The notes beneath the pieces were generated by a model. It was not told the origin of the DNA and searched no databases. It saw only the letters and a program-made list of their open reading frames with translations. A stretch of DNA of 64,000 nucleotides from Aureococcus anophagefferens (Eukaryota; Sar; Pelagophyceae; Pelagomonadales; Pelagomonadaceae), in the NCBI RefSeq assembly GCF_000186865.1, contig NW_008705565.1:2412194-2476193 (forward strand). The letters run 5' to 3'. The stretch's first letter is position 1. Every line of letters begins with the position of its first letter. The position numbers were made by a program, and so were the translations under genes. Below, piece by piece: positions 9,035-18,337 of this stretch.

Positions 9035-11175
9035 ATGAAGGGCTGGCAGGCCGCCGCCGGCTTCCTGGGCGTGGGGACGGTGATCTCGCTCCTGAGCTTG
9101 ATCGGCGACACGACGAGCTACGACGAGACGAAGTACAAGGTCGCGGGCCATTGGGCGGACACGACGACGGAGACGGCGACCGTCGGCGGCAAGCGATCGA
9201 AGCAGGCGTCGAGCGACGACGGCGACGACTTCGTCGGCGAGAACGACGGCGGCACGAAGCTGCCCCCGAACGCGCCGAGCTTCAAGTCGAAGCAGGGGGG
9301 CCGGTCGACGGACGACGACGGCGACGACTTCGTCGGCGAGAACGACGGCGGCACGAAGCTGCCCCCGAACGCGCCGAGCTTCAAGTCGAAGCAGGGCCGG
9401 TCGACGGACGACGAGGGCGACGACTTCGTCGGCGAGAACGACGGCGGCACGAAGCTGCCCCCGAACGCGCCGAGCTTCGAGTCGAAGCGGGGGGGCCGGT
9501 CGGCGGACGACGACGACGCCTTCGCGGGCGAGAACGACGGCGGCAGCAAGGTCCCGCCGGCGATCCACCACCTCCTCGACACGGCCTACCTCGACGAGCT
9601 GCCGAGCGCGACGACGCAGCAGCAGAACATCCTGCTCATCCTCGCGGACGACATGGGCTACAACGACGTCGGCTACCAGAGCACGGACCTCGGCGCGGCG
9701 ACGCCGACGCTCGACTCGCTCGCGTCGCGGGGCGTCGAGCTCGCGAGCTACTACACGCTGCCGAGCTGCACGCCGGCGCGCAGCTCGTTGTTCACGGCGA
9801 ACTACGCGGCGAACAACGGCATGGGCTACGACGGCCCCGGGACCTACGTCATCGACAGCTCCTACGGCCTCCCCCTGGGCGCGACGCTCATGAGCGAGGT
9901 GCTCAAGGGCCGGGGCTACGCGACGCACATCGTGGGCAAGTGGAACCTGGGCCACGCGTCGGAGGCTACCTCCCGCACCGGCGGGGCTTCGACTCGTTCA
10001 TCGGCTACGTCGGCGACCAGGAGACGTACTTCTCCCACGAGGCCTACGGCACGGACCCGAACAACGGCACGTCCTACTGCGACCTCATGCGGTCCAACTC
10101 GGTCGACGGCGTCAAGGTCGGCGAGTGCTACCTCGACGAGTACTCGACGGACCTGTACGCGCGGCGCCTCGTGGACGTCGTCGGCGAGCACGCGACGACG
10201 TCGGACAGCCCCCTCTTCCTCTACTTCGCGGCCCAGGCGCCCCACGCGCCCCTCGAGGAGCCGCCGCCGATGAACGCGACGGCGCCGCAGGAGGCGATGC
10301 TCGCGGCGCTCGTCGGCGCGGGCGACTCCTGGGGCAAGCGGCGGACCTTCGCGAAGATGGTCATGAATTTGGACAACAACGTCCGCAAGGTCGTCGACGC
10401 CCTCGCCGCCGCGAAGCTCCTGCAGAACACGGTCGTCGCGTTCGCGTCCGACAACGGCGGCTGCCCGCGCGACGGCGGCTCGAACTGGCCGCTCCGGGGG
10501 ACCAAGTTCTCCCAGTACGAGGGCGGCGTGCGCGTGCCCGCCTTCCTCTGGTCGTCGACGCTCCAGAAGCGCGGCGCGGGCACGGTCTTCGAGGGCCTCT
10601 TCCACGTCGCCGACTGGTTCCCGACCTTGGTCGCGTCCGCGGGCGTCCGGGCGACCGTGGGCAAGATCGACGGCGTCAACCAGTACGACGCGCTCTTCGA
10701 CGCGACGCAAAACGCGCCGCGCGACGAGGTGCTGATTCATTTGAACAAGTGGACGCCCGGAGCGGACCACGCGGCCGCGACGGCCTTCGACGCCGCGCCC
10801 GCCGCGCTCCGGTGGAAGCACTGGAAACTGATCGTGAACGAGGGGCCCATGGTCGTCAACGCGCCGGCGATGAACGCGTCCTGGTGCGCCTGCTCCCTCA
10901 CGGCCCACAGCTCCACGTCCTACCTCTTCAACCTCGCGAACGACAAGAACGAGTCCGTGGACGTGCGGAGCGACCGGCCCGACATCTACGCGAAGATGGT
11001 CGCCAAGCTGCGCGTCTACTACGACGACGCGGCCAAGTCCGCCTGGAAGCCCGAGGGCAAGGAGGCGGCCTACGCGAACTGGCGCGCCGCGGACAACTTC
11101 GTCGTGCCCTGGGTCGGCAACGTGTCCCTCACGCTCGCCGACAGCCCGGACAAGCTCGTCTTCACCCACGCCTAA
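9035..11175 (+). CDS. Membrane-anchored sulfatase (one apparent frameshift)
   Basis: Start ATG gives MKGWQAAAGFLGVGTVISLL, a single N-terminal signal anchor, so the enzyme likely faces the secretory lumen or cell surface. After an acidic repeat region comes a type I sulfatase: metal-binding LADDMGYNDVGY, the formylglycine signature CTPARSS (the Cys that becomes the catalytic aldehyde), then GKWNLGH and downstream YLPHRRGFDSF, ASDNGG, GTKFSQYEGGVRVP, HVADWFPT. It would hydrolyse sulfate esters, here probably of polysaccharides. The frame changes at about 9959-9965: adding one G in the GGAGG context would give a continuous GHASEGYLPHRRGF, so one base seems missing, either an assembly error or a real lesion. 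Its stop is 2 nt from the convergent GT8 stop. Confidence 0.85.
9215..9550 (+). repeat. Acidic 32-37-residue tandem repeat inside the sulfatase stalk
   Basis: Three nearly identical units plus a partial fourth, each reading DDFVGENDGGTKLPPNAPSF followed by a Lys/Arg-rich SKQGGRS spacer. They lie between the membrane anchor and the catalytic domain, so they probably form an extended linker. DNA identity between units is high, pointing to recent expansion. Confidence 0.9.
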
Positions 11176-11177
11176 GT

Positions 11178-12179
11178 CTAGCTCAGGCATTGCCCGACGC
11201 CGTGGGGCGCCCACGCGCGGCGGGCCCAGGACGTCGCCGGGTCGTCGTCCCAGGGCTTGCGCCCGCCCGTGAAGTGCCAGACGCAGTCGGCCGGCGGCGC
11301 GGCCCCGGCGAGCGTCGCGGCGACGTCGCGCGGCGGCGCGTCGCGCTCGTGGTCGTGGAAGACGCGGTTCCACCGCGGGTCGAGCGGGAGGAAGTCGGCC
11401 CCGAAGACGCGGACCATGGGCGCCTGGCTCGACGGCCGGCTGAGGAACGTCGTGCCGTTGCGCCGGACGCTCGCCGCGGCCTCGGCCATGGCGGCGACGA
11501 GCCGCGCCGTCGCGCCGGCGGCGCGCCAGCGGCCGAGGTCCGCGACGAAGACGCCCGCGTTGAACGACGGCGAGGACGGGCCGCGGCGGAAGAGCCGCCG
11601 CCGCGGCGCCGCCGCCGTGCCGCCGCGGTCCACGGCGGCGACGGCGCCGCCGCGGTCCGGGCGGGACGCCTCGAGCCGCGGCAGGGCGTCGCGGAGGAGC
11701 GCGACGGCGTCGCAGTGGACGACGGCGTCGACGTCGACGTAGAGCGCGGTCGCCGCGTCCGCGGGCAGGAGCTCGTCGAGGAAGAAGCGCGCGTAGTTGA
11801 GCCGCGACCCGAGGCGGCCGTACTTGGCCCGCTTCGCCGCCTGGCGCGCCGCCTCCTCGGGACCCGACGCCGCGAAGTCGTCGTAGCCGGGGATCTCGAG
11901 CCGCGCGGCGCCGGTCCGCTCGACGGCGACGACGCGCGCGGACGCGCCGCTCCCGCCGACGGCGCAGGCCGCGAGCCGCGCGGCCGTCGCGGCGTCCGCC
12001 TCGGGCACGACGACCGTGAACGCGAGCCGCGGCGCCGACGCGCCGGCGGCGGCGGCGGCGCTGTGCAGCACGGCGCCGAGGCCCTGGAACTGGTGGGCGT
12101 CGCAGGCGACGACGACGTGCGCCGTGAAATTCGTTTGTGCGGCCGCGCAGCAGGCGAGCAGGCAGAGGAGCCTCAGCAT
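11178..12179 (-). CDS. Glycosyltransferase family 8-like protein, secretory
   Basis: 333 aa starting MLRLLCLLACCAAAQT, a signal peptide. GT8-type features in order: HVVVACDAHQFQGLGAVLHS at the N-terminal nucleotide-binding strand, SRLNYARFFLDELLP, the metal-binding DxD in LYVDVDAVV, SFNAGVFVADLGRWR, and the C-terminal HFTGGRKPW. The family transfers hexoses or galacturonic acid with retention, using a nucleotide sugar and Mn2+. Placed tail to tail with the sulfatase (2-nt spacer) and near other glycan genes, it fits cell-surface or exported polysaccharide synthesis. Exact donor and acceptor cannot be told. Confidence 0.85.
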   Translation of the reverse strand: MLRLLCLLACCAAAQTNFTAHVVVACDAHQFQGLGAVLHSAAAAAGASAPRLAFTVVVPEADAATAARLAACAVGGSGASARVVAVERTGAARLEIPGYDDFAASGPEEAARQAAKRAKYGRLGSRLNYARFFLDELLPADAATALYVDVDAVVHCDAVALLRDALPRLEASRPDRGGAVAAVDRGGTAAAPRRRLFRRGPSSPSFNAGVFVADLGRWRAAGATARLVAAMAEAAASVRRNGTTFLSRPSSQAPMVRVFGADFLPLDPRWNRVFHDHERDAPPRDVAATLAGAAPPADCVWHFTGGRKPWDDDPATSWARRAWAPHGVGQCLS

Positions 12180-12308
12180 CGATGTTGCAGTGTCCTCAGC
12201 GCGTATTTTTTGGGCTCATCGTCTCTGGCAAAAAAATGCATCGTCGCCGAAACTTTGGCTCGGCGCGTCCTCTCTGACGAGAGTATGAGCCTGCGCTTTG
12301 CACCGCTG

Positions 12309-15300
12309 ATGATGCAAAAACGCCGTCGCGCTGCAACGACGTTGCTCGCCGCAACCTCGCTCTTCCTCCCTGGCGCACTCGGGTTCCGCAAAACGCAGCG
12401 TCTTATAACTTTGGCGCACAACCGCGACGCCTCGTGATAGCTCTCTGAAACGCACTCTCTATCCACAGGTGTGCTGCGGCGCGCGCCGTGCGCCTCGCGG
12501 CGACGCTGCCGAAGGACGAGACGCGCGTCAGCGACCTGCGCGACTCCGCGCCGCACGCCGACGGCCGCGGCGTCGTCTGCGCGGTGCTCGACACGGGCTG
12601 CGACCTCAACGCGGCCGGGCTCGCGACGACGTCGCACGGCCTGCCCAAGTACGTCGACTTCCTCGACTGCACGGGCGGCGGCGACGTCGACGTGACCAAG
12701 GTGGAAAAGCGCCGCGGCGACCACGTCGCCTCCGCGGCCGGCGGCGACCTGCGGCTCGGCGCGTGGGCCGACGGCGTCGACGAGTTCCGCGTCGGCGCCG
12801 TCCGCCTCTGGAGCCTGCTCCCCGGGTCGGCGCTGAGCCGCGTCAAGGCGGAGCGGCGCGCGGCCTTCGACGCCGCGGACGCGGCGGCGCGCGCCGAGGC
12901 GCAGCGCGAGCTCGACGGCGTCGCCGCGTGGGAGCCCTCGCCCGCGGATGTGGAGGCCTGGGCCCCGAAGGCGCCGACGGCGGCCGCGGCGAGGAAGGCG
13001 CGCAAGGCCGAGCTCGAGCTCCGGCTCGCGCAGCTCGCGAAGCTCTCGGAGGACGACTACGACGACGCGGGGCCGACGCTGCACGTCGTCGCCTTCAAGG
13101 ACGCGGAAGGAGGCTGGCGCGCCGTCGTCCACGACGCGTCCGACCTCCGCGGCGCCGTCGCCATGGCGCCCTTCGCGAAGCACCGCGAGATGGGCGAGTT
13201 CGGCCACGGCTCCGCCGTGACCTACTGCGTGCAGATCGGCGACCTCGACGGCGGCGGCGCGCTGTCGATCGTCGCGGACGCGGGCAGCCACGGCACGCAC
13301 GTCGCGGGCATCGTCGCGGCGCGGCGTCGAGCGACGAGCGCGCAGAGTTTACGCCTAGGAATCCGCAAAGGAACCCGTCGCTCGTCGTAGGTCGCCGCCC
13401 ACTACGACGACGCGTCCGCCGACGGCGTCGCGCCGGGCGCGCAGATCCTCGCGCTGAAGATCGGCGACGGCCGGTTGGGCTCGGCGGAGACGGGCGCGGG
13501 CCTCGTCCGCGCGCTCGTCGCCTGCAAGCGCTACGGCGTCGACCTCATCAACCTGAGCTACGGCGAGCCCTTCTACGACGCGTCGACGAAGGGACGCGTC
13601 GCGGAGACCTTCGACGCCGCCGTGCGGAAGTGGGGCATGACCGTGTTCACGTCGGCGGGCAACGACGGCCCCGCGCTGTCGAGTCTGGGCGCGCCCGGCT
13701 GCCTCAGCGCGCCCATCACCGTCGGCGCCTACGTGTCCAACGCCATGATGAAGGCGCAGTACGCCATGCTCCCGGACGACGGCGGGCGCGTCGCCGACAC
13801 GTCCTACACGTTCTCGTCGCGGGGCCCGACGCCGGACGGCTGGCTCCCGACGCTCTGCGCGCCCGGCGGCGCGGTCGCGCCCGTGCCGCGCCACGTGCTC
13901 ACGGGCCGCGCGCAGTACCACGGCACGTCCATGTCGTCGCCGAACGCCTGCGGCGTCGCGGCGTGCGTGCTGAGCGCGCTCGAGGACCGGCCGAACCCGG
14001 CGGCGCTGCGGCGCGCGCTCGAGAACTCGTGCGTCGCCGTGCCGTCCGCGGACCCCTTCGCGCAGGGCTTCGGCTTGGTCGACGCCGTCGGCGCCGTGGC
14101 GTACCTCGAGGCGCACGCGGGCAAGCCCGCCCAGGACGTGGCCTTCGACGTCACCGTGCCGTCGTTCGGCGGCGGCCGCGGCATCTACCTGCGCGACGCG
14201 GGGCAGGTCGCGTCGCCCGCGGCCGTCGGCGGCGTCGTCGTGGGCGTGCAGGTGAGGCCGCTCTTCGAGCACGCGCGCGAGCGCACGGCGCAGGAGCTCG
14301 AGGCCGCGCTCGCGTTCGACCTGGACCTCGACCTCCGCTGCGCCGCGCCGTGGGTCGAGACGCCCGCGAAGCTCCAGCTCATGTCGGGCGCGGGCGTCGT
14401 CGGCGCGCGGCCCCAGTCCTTCAACGTGAAGATCGACGCCGCGGACCTGGCGCCCGGCGCGCACTTCGCGCGCGTCGAGGCCTTCGACGCGACGGACGGT
14501 GCGCGGGGCCCGCTCTTTACGCTGCCCGTGACGGCCGTCGTCCCCCACAACGGCCTCGAGGACGACGGTCGCGTCGACTACGCCTACGCCGCGGTCCTCG
14601 ACAGCGGCGTGCCGGACCGGCGCTTCCTCCGCGCGCCGAAGAACGCCGAGTACGCCAAGGTCAAGCTCAGGACCGGCGCGCTCCCGCGGGGGCCGCACGC
14701 GGTCACGTTCCACGCCGTGCCGTCGGCGCGCGGCGACCTGCCGAACACGGCGTGCCAGACCAAGGAGTACCCCGTGCTCCGCCCGCACTCGGAGGAGACC
14801 CTGATCGTCCCCTGCCAGGGCGGCGCGACGATGGAGCTCTGCGTCGCTTTGGGCTGGATGTCGAACCCCGTCGACGGCGTGCCGCTCGACGTCGACGTCG
14901 AGTTCTACTCGTTCGGCCTCGGCGAGCAGCTCGCGACGGGCGGCGCGACGGACTCGAGCCTCGGCGTGCGCATCGGCGCGGCGGCCGAGTTCGCGCGCCT
15001 CGAGGTCGGCGCGCCCCTCCGGGCGATGGAGATCAACCCCAAGGCGACGCTCACGCACGTCGAGCGCGCGCTGCGGCCCCAGTCCTGCAAGATCGCGGCC
15101 GGCGACGCGCTCCTCGACTCGCTGCCGCCGTCGGACGCGGTCCTCGCGGACGACCCGGCGGCGCCGGCGACGCTCGTCCAGGACGCGGTCCTCGCCTACG
15201 CCTTCGACGTCCGCTCCGCCGACGCGCTCGACGCGTCGTCGACGCTCAAGGTCGTGCCCCGCGCCGAGGCGCTCCACGCGCAGCTCTACGACTCGCCCCT

Positions 15301-15830
15301 CGACGGCGCCGTCTGGCGCCTCAAGGACGCGAACGGCCGCGTCGTCGACCACGGCGGCCTCATCCACGACCAGGCCCCGTCGCCGCTCCGCGCGGGCTCC
15401 CACCGGCGTCGAGCGACGGGCGCGTTTTTTCGCGCGAATTTCGCCCGAAGATGCGAAGAAATCCGACCCCGTCGCACTTGGTAGGCTCCTACGAGCTCGA
15501 GCTCCGCATCCGCCACCCGGACCGCGCCGTGCTCGAACGCGTCAAGGATTTGCCGCTGCTCCTGCGAGTGGAACTCCCGGCGGCCCTCGAGTGCCCCGTG
15601 CTCGCCGACCGGGGGCCCGCGTCCGTGGGAGGGGGCACGCAGATGCCGGCGGGCTTCCTCCGCAAGGACGCGCGGCGCGCGCTCTACGTCCGCCGCCCGG
15701 ACAAGGCGGCGCCGTCCTGGGTCGATCCCGGCGACGTCATGGTCGGCTCGATCAACCTCGACGCGGGTCTCCTCGGCGGGTCCCGCGTCAAGGTGCCCCT
15801 CGCGTACGAGGTGCCGCCCAAGGCCAAGGC

Positions 15831-15876
<46 letters not shown>

Positions 15877-16587
15877 CTCTCCGACGAAGAAAAAGATGCC
15901 AAGGCGCTGCTCGAGGCGCTCCGCGACGCGCGCCTGAAGGCGCTCGACGGATTGAAGGGCGCGGACCCGCCGTCGCGCCACGCGGCGCTCGCGGCGGCGA
16001 TCGCCGAGGACCACCCGGGCCACCTCCCGCTCCTGCGGGCCGTCCTCGACGACGCGGTCAAGCGCGCGGAGAAGGACGACGGCGCCGCGGCGGCGTCGAA
16101 GGTCGTCGCCGCCGCCGAGGCGCTCGTCGCGGCCTGCGACGCGGAGGCGGTCTCGACCTACTTCGGGCGCGACGAGCCCCGCGAGGGCCGCGAGGCGAAG
16201 AAGCGCGGCGAGGACATGGACGAGAAGCGCAAGGCCCTCCGCGCGGCGCTCCTCGCCAAGGCCCTCGCGGCGCCCGAAGACGAAACCGCCGTCGACGACC
16301 TCAAGCGCTGGGCGCCCGACGACGGCGCGCTCGACGGCGACGGCGCCAAGGACGACTACGCGCTCGCGCTCGCGCGCTACGAGAGTGCCCGGGGCCGCCC
16401 GGCCGCGGCGCTCGCGCTGCTCCGCGGCCGCATCGAGAAGGCGGACCTCGCGTCCGTGCTCGGCCGCGGCAAGAAGCTCCTCGAGCTGAAGATCGCCACG
16501 CTCGACGCCCTGGGCCTCGCCCACTGGGTCGCGCACGCGGAGGAGGATCTCGCGCGCCGCTACCCGGCGACGTCGCCGCCGCTCTAA
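12309..16587 (+). CDS. TPP2: Tripeptidyl-peptidase II (subtilase S8), four-exon model
   Basis: Proposed exons 12309-12382, 12469-13312, 13391-15395, 15485-16587, total 1341 aa and in frame throughout. The subtilisin triad is clear: Asp in GRGVVCAVLDTGCDLN, His in SHGTHVAGIVAA, Ser in YHGTSMSSPNACG, oxyanion Asn in TSAGNDGP. The long insert between Asp and His, and the large C-terminal part, are typical of TPP2, a giant exopeptidase that removes tripeptides downstream of the proteasome. An acidic Asp run lies at about 15838-15870. The N-terminal exon is a guess: the frame at 12469 has no ATG and is preceded by a good acceptor (tatccacag); an upstream exon coding a signal-like MMQKRRRAATTLLAATSLFL can join by a GT donor at 12383. 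TPP2 is normally cytosolic, so that exon needs checking. The enzyme call is firm. Confidence 0.88.
13313..13390 (+). mobile_element. Short introner-like intron C1 in TPP2
   Basis: 78-nt GT-AG intron. The bases at its 5' edge (GTCGCGGC, 13313-13320) are repeated with one mismatch as GTCGCCGC at 13391-13398, so it behaves like an ~70-bp insertion between 8-bp duplications. Removal restores HVAGIVAAHYDD, the conserved TPP2 sequence after the catalytic His. Its start (GGCGTCGAGCGACG) and end (CCCGTCGCTCGTCGTAG) form an imperfect inverted repeat, and the start matches intron C2. Confidence 0.65.
15396..15484 (+). mobile_element. Short introner-like intron C2 in TPP2
   Basis: 89-nt GC-AG intron. 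GCTCCCAC at 15396-15403 is repeated with one change as GCTCCTAC at 15485-15492. Splicing gives a continuous AGSYELELRIRHP. It begins CGGCGTCGAGCGACGGGCG, the same start as C1 apart from one base, and shares an AATCCG...CCCGTCGC block near its end. Confidence 0.65.
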
Positions 16588-16612
16588 GTCAGGGGACGTG
16601 CGTACTGTGTTG
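16564..16612 (+). repeat. 49-bp direct repeat, copy 1 (TPP2 stop region)
   Basis: Spans the last TPP2 codons, the TAA stop and the first 3' UTR bases. The same sequence recurs at 18186-18238 with one substitution in the first 41 bases and a 4-base insertion before CTGTGTTG. Together the copies bracket the exostosin-bearing insert. Confidence 0.85.
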
Positions 16613-16616
16613 CCCG

Positions 16617-16765
16617 GCGCGAGGCCAAGGTCGTCGGCGACGACCGGGCGAGCCCGACGCGGTCCCCGCTCGTCAAGGGCCGCCCCGTCCGGGACTCGTG
16701 AGGGAGCGGCGCTAGTTTACTCGGCGGAGGGTAGACTTTGCAAGGTTCAATATGAGTCGTGCTTT
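16617..16765 (+). repeat. PqiA-tail repeat, variant 1, copy at the 3' side of exostosin-1
   Basis: About 150 bp, roughly nine-tenths identical by eye to the 3' end and 3' UTR of the PqiA-like gene (29690-29830, opposite strand). Read on the plus strand it codes EAKVVG then DDRASPTRSPLVKG and RPVRDS with a TGA stop at 16699-16701, matching the PqiA C-terminus apart from an internal in-frame deletion. The homology continues past the stop to GTCGTGCTT. Confidence 0.8.
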
Positions 16766-16813
16766 GATAAGGAGATGTTCGTTTCTGGTGAAATGTCCAG
16801 ATGCCATCCGCGG

Positions 16814-17947
16814 TCAATTTACAGGCCTTTCAATCGAGCTCTTACTTTTGTTTTTTGTTTTCTTTTTTTTTTGCGTCTCTGACCAGACAGGCTTGAGCTT
16901 CTGCAAGAAGCTGACGAGCAAAGACCGGCGGCAGTTGGATGGCGACGCAAGCACGCTGACCAGGTTCTCGATAACAGCGCCGTTGCGGTAGGACAGGGTG
17001 GTACGAAAGGCGCTGGTTCCCATGCACGCTTTTGAGGCATTGTACGATGAAATCGTTGCAGCAATCCACCGTTTGAACGATTGCTGGTTTTCCCGTCGAG
17101 CACAGCAGGGCAGCGAACCAGCAATTGCGAAGTATTTGCGGTAGTTTGTGTCCCAGAATGGTAGGTTCCGAATCTCCGTGCCAAAAATTATGGGAATGCA
17201 GCCCGCGGCGAGAGCGTCAAACGGCCTACGACTAGTCGAGACGTCACCTTCTGGCGCCAGGCAGTAGCGGGATGCAAGCATCGACCTGGCAGTTGATCTT
17301 GTTATTTCTTTGATATTTTGCTTTTTTTGGCTTTTTTTTTCCTTCAAACTCATACTTTTTTTTTCCTTCCACGACACCTGCAAACTAATATTCCGAACAT
17401 CAGCGGCCTCGCCGAATTCGTCCTTGATTGCGCTAATCACGACCCCTCGAAAGGAACCTTCGTGTGTTCTATGTGTGTTGCCGTGAAACATGATATCAGT
17501 ACGCCTCGCGGTGGCAAAGGCGGCATCACAGTCCGATGTCTGGTTATACGCGTGGTCTTCGAGCAGTCCACTTGCAACATACGGTATAACGATTGCACTC
17601 AGATTTGTTGATTCGAAGGGGTTCATCCCATAGTTCGCCCTTGCTTCCTTGTGTAAGTCAAAGTTAGCTTTGAAGCCAGCGCGATTATCCATGTCGGCGG
17701 TCGCGATGATAAACCGATTCGCATGGTGGGCGATCTCGCCCCTCAGGTCCTTACAGCCGGCTGTCGGCCCCCAGATATCATCAAAATCGATCAGGTGCCA
17801 GATGTTCCAAACCCTATAATAGCTATAAACAAAAAGAATATGAGCATCTCGGGGCATCATCGTCATTATCTTTGGAAGGGCATTAGCAACTTCTCCTAAG
17901 CGTTCGTAATGTGTCTTATTCCCTGCAATCCGGCACTCAGGGAACAT
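16814..17947 (-). CDS. Exostosin-like glycosyltransferase, probably 5'-truncated (exostosin-1)
   Basis: Exostosin-family motifs are DIMFHGNTHRTHEGSFRG, YCLAPEGDVSTSRRPFDALA and AAGCIPIIFGTEIRNLPFW; the family adds sugars to cell-surface glycans. ATG at 17947 is the only in-frame start, but recognisable family sequence (WHTHRQRTEDPSGAKLHVLN) continues upstream with no ATG until an in-frame stop at 18080-18082, so the N-terminal part appears to have lost its start or first exon. GC is much lower than in flanking genes, and poly-T tracts (16850-16875, 17310-17375) code a Lys-rich insert and tail. The gene lies inside an insert between two copies of the TPP2 3' end. It may be a pseudogene. Confidence 0.6.
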   Translation of the reverse strand: MFPECRIAGNKTHYERLGEVANALPKIMTMMPRDAHILFVYSYYRVWNIWHLIDFDDIWGPTAGCKDLRGEIAHHANRFIIATADMDNRAGFKANFDLHKEARANYGMNPFESTNLSAIVIPYVASGLLEDHAYNQTSDCDAAFATARRTDIMFHGNTHRTHEGSFRGVVISAIKDEFGEAADVRNISLQVSWKEKKSMSLKEKKSQKKQNIKEITRSTARSMLASRYCLAPEGDVSTSRRPFDALAAGCIPIIFGTEIRNLPFWDTNYRKYFAIAGSLPCCARRENQQSFKRWIAATISSYNASKACMGTSAFRTTLSYRNGAVIENLVSVLASPSNCRRSLLVSFLQKLKPVWSETQKKKKTKNKSKSSIERPVN

Positions 17948-18123
17948 CTTCGTTGCTATGTAAGATGCAAAGATTGGAGCGTTGAGGACGTGTAGCTTTG
18001 CCCCGGACGGATCCTCAGTCCGCTGTCGATGGGTATGCCACTGCGCATAAAGATGGTAGTCATCGGCGCGTATTACGCCTCACCCCTCGACGTCCAGGAG
18101 CACGCGCACCTGCTGGGGGCTGT

Positions 18124-18165
18124 ACGCGGTCCCCGCTCGTGGGCCCCGGTCCGCGACGGACCCGC
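18124..18165 (+). repeat. PqiA-tail repeat, variant 2, at the 5' side of exostosin-1
   Basis: Codes TRSPLVGPGPRR on the plus strand. The ~40 bp core (CGCGGTCCCCGCTCGTGGGC and following bases) is the reverse complement of 27290-27335 with one or two changes. It shares CGCGGTCCCCGCTCGT with variant 1. Confidence 0.75.
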
Positions 18166-18185
18166 GTGCACTGCTCGTTTGCTAG

Positions 18186-18238
18186 CCGGCGACGTCGCCG
18201 CCGCTCTCAGTCAGGGGACGTGCGTAGTTACTGTGTTG
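18186..18238 (+). repeat. 49-bp direct repeat, copy 2
   Basis: Duplicate of 16564-16612. The base change turns the TPP2 stop TAA into TCA, so this copy is not a functional gene end. The copy sits just outside the exostosin insert. Confidence 0.85.
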
Positions 18239-18337
18239 GTTTTTCCCGAGGCGCGGACTGTCGTGTTCAGAACCTGAAGAGGCTCCGTCGTTTCCTGGAT
18301 CTCGCGCGTGCGCTCGGTGGTTTTGTGGTGGCCCTCG

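Larger units (their letters stand above)
17948..18337. other. Right part of the exostosin-1 insert and junction
   Basis: From left to right: 5'-end coding remnant of the exostosin (to about 18080), a short stretch of unknown origin, PqiA-tail repeat variant 2 at 18124-18165, the second TPP2-end duplication at 18186-18238, then about 100 nt of ordinary spacer before the convergent stop of the MATH/ankyrin gene at 18338. Confidence 0.6.
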
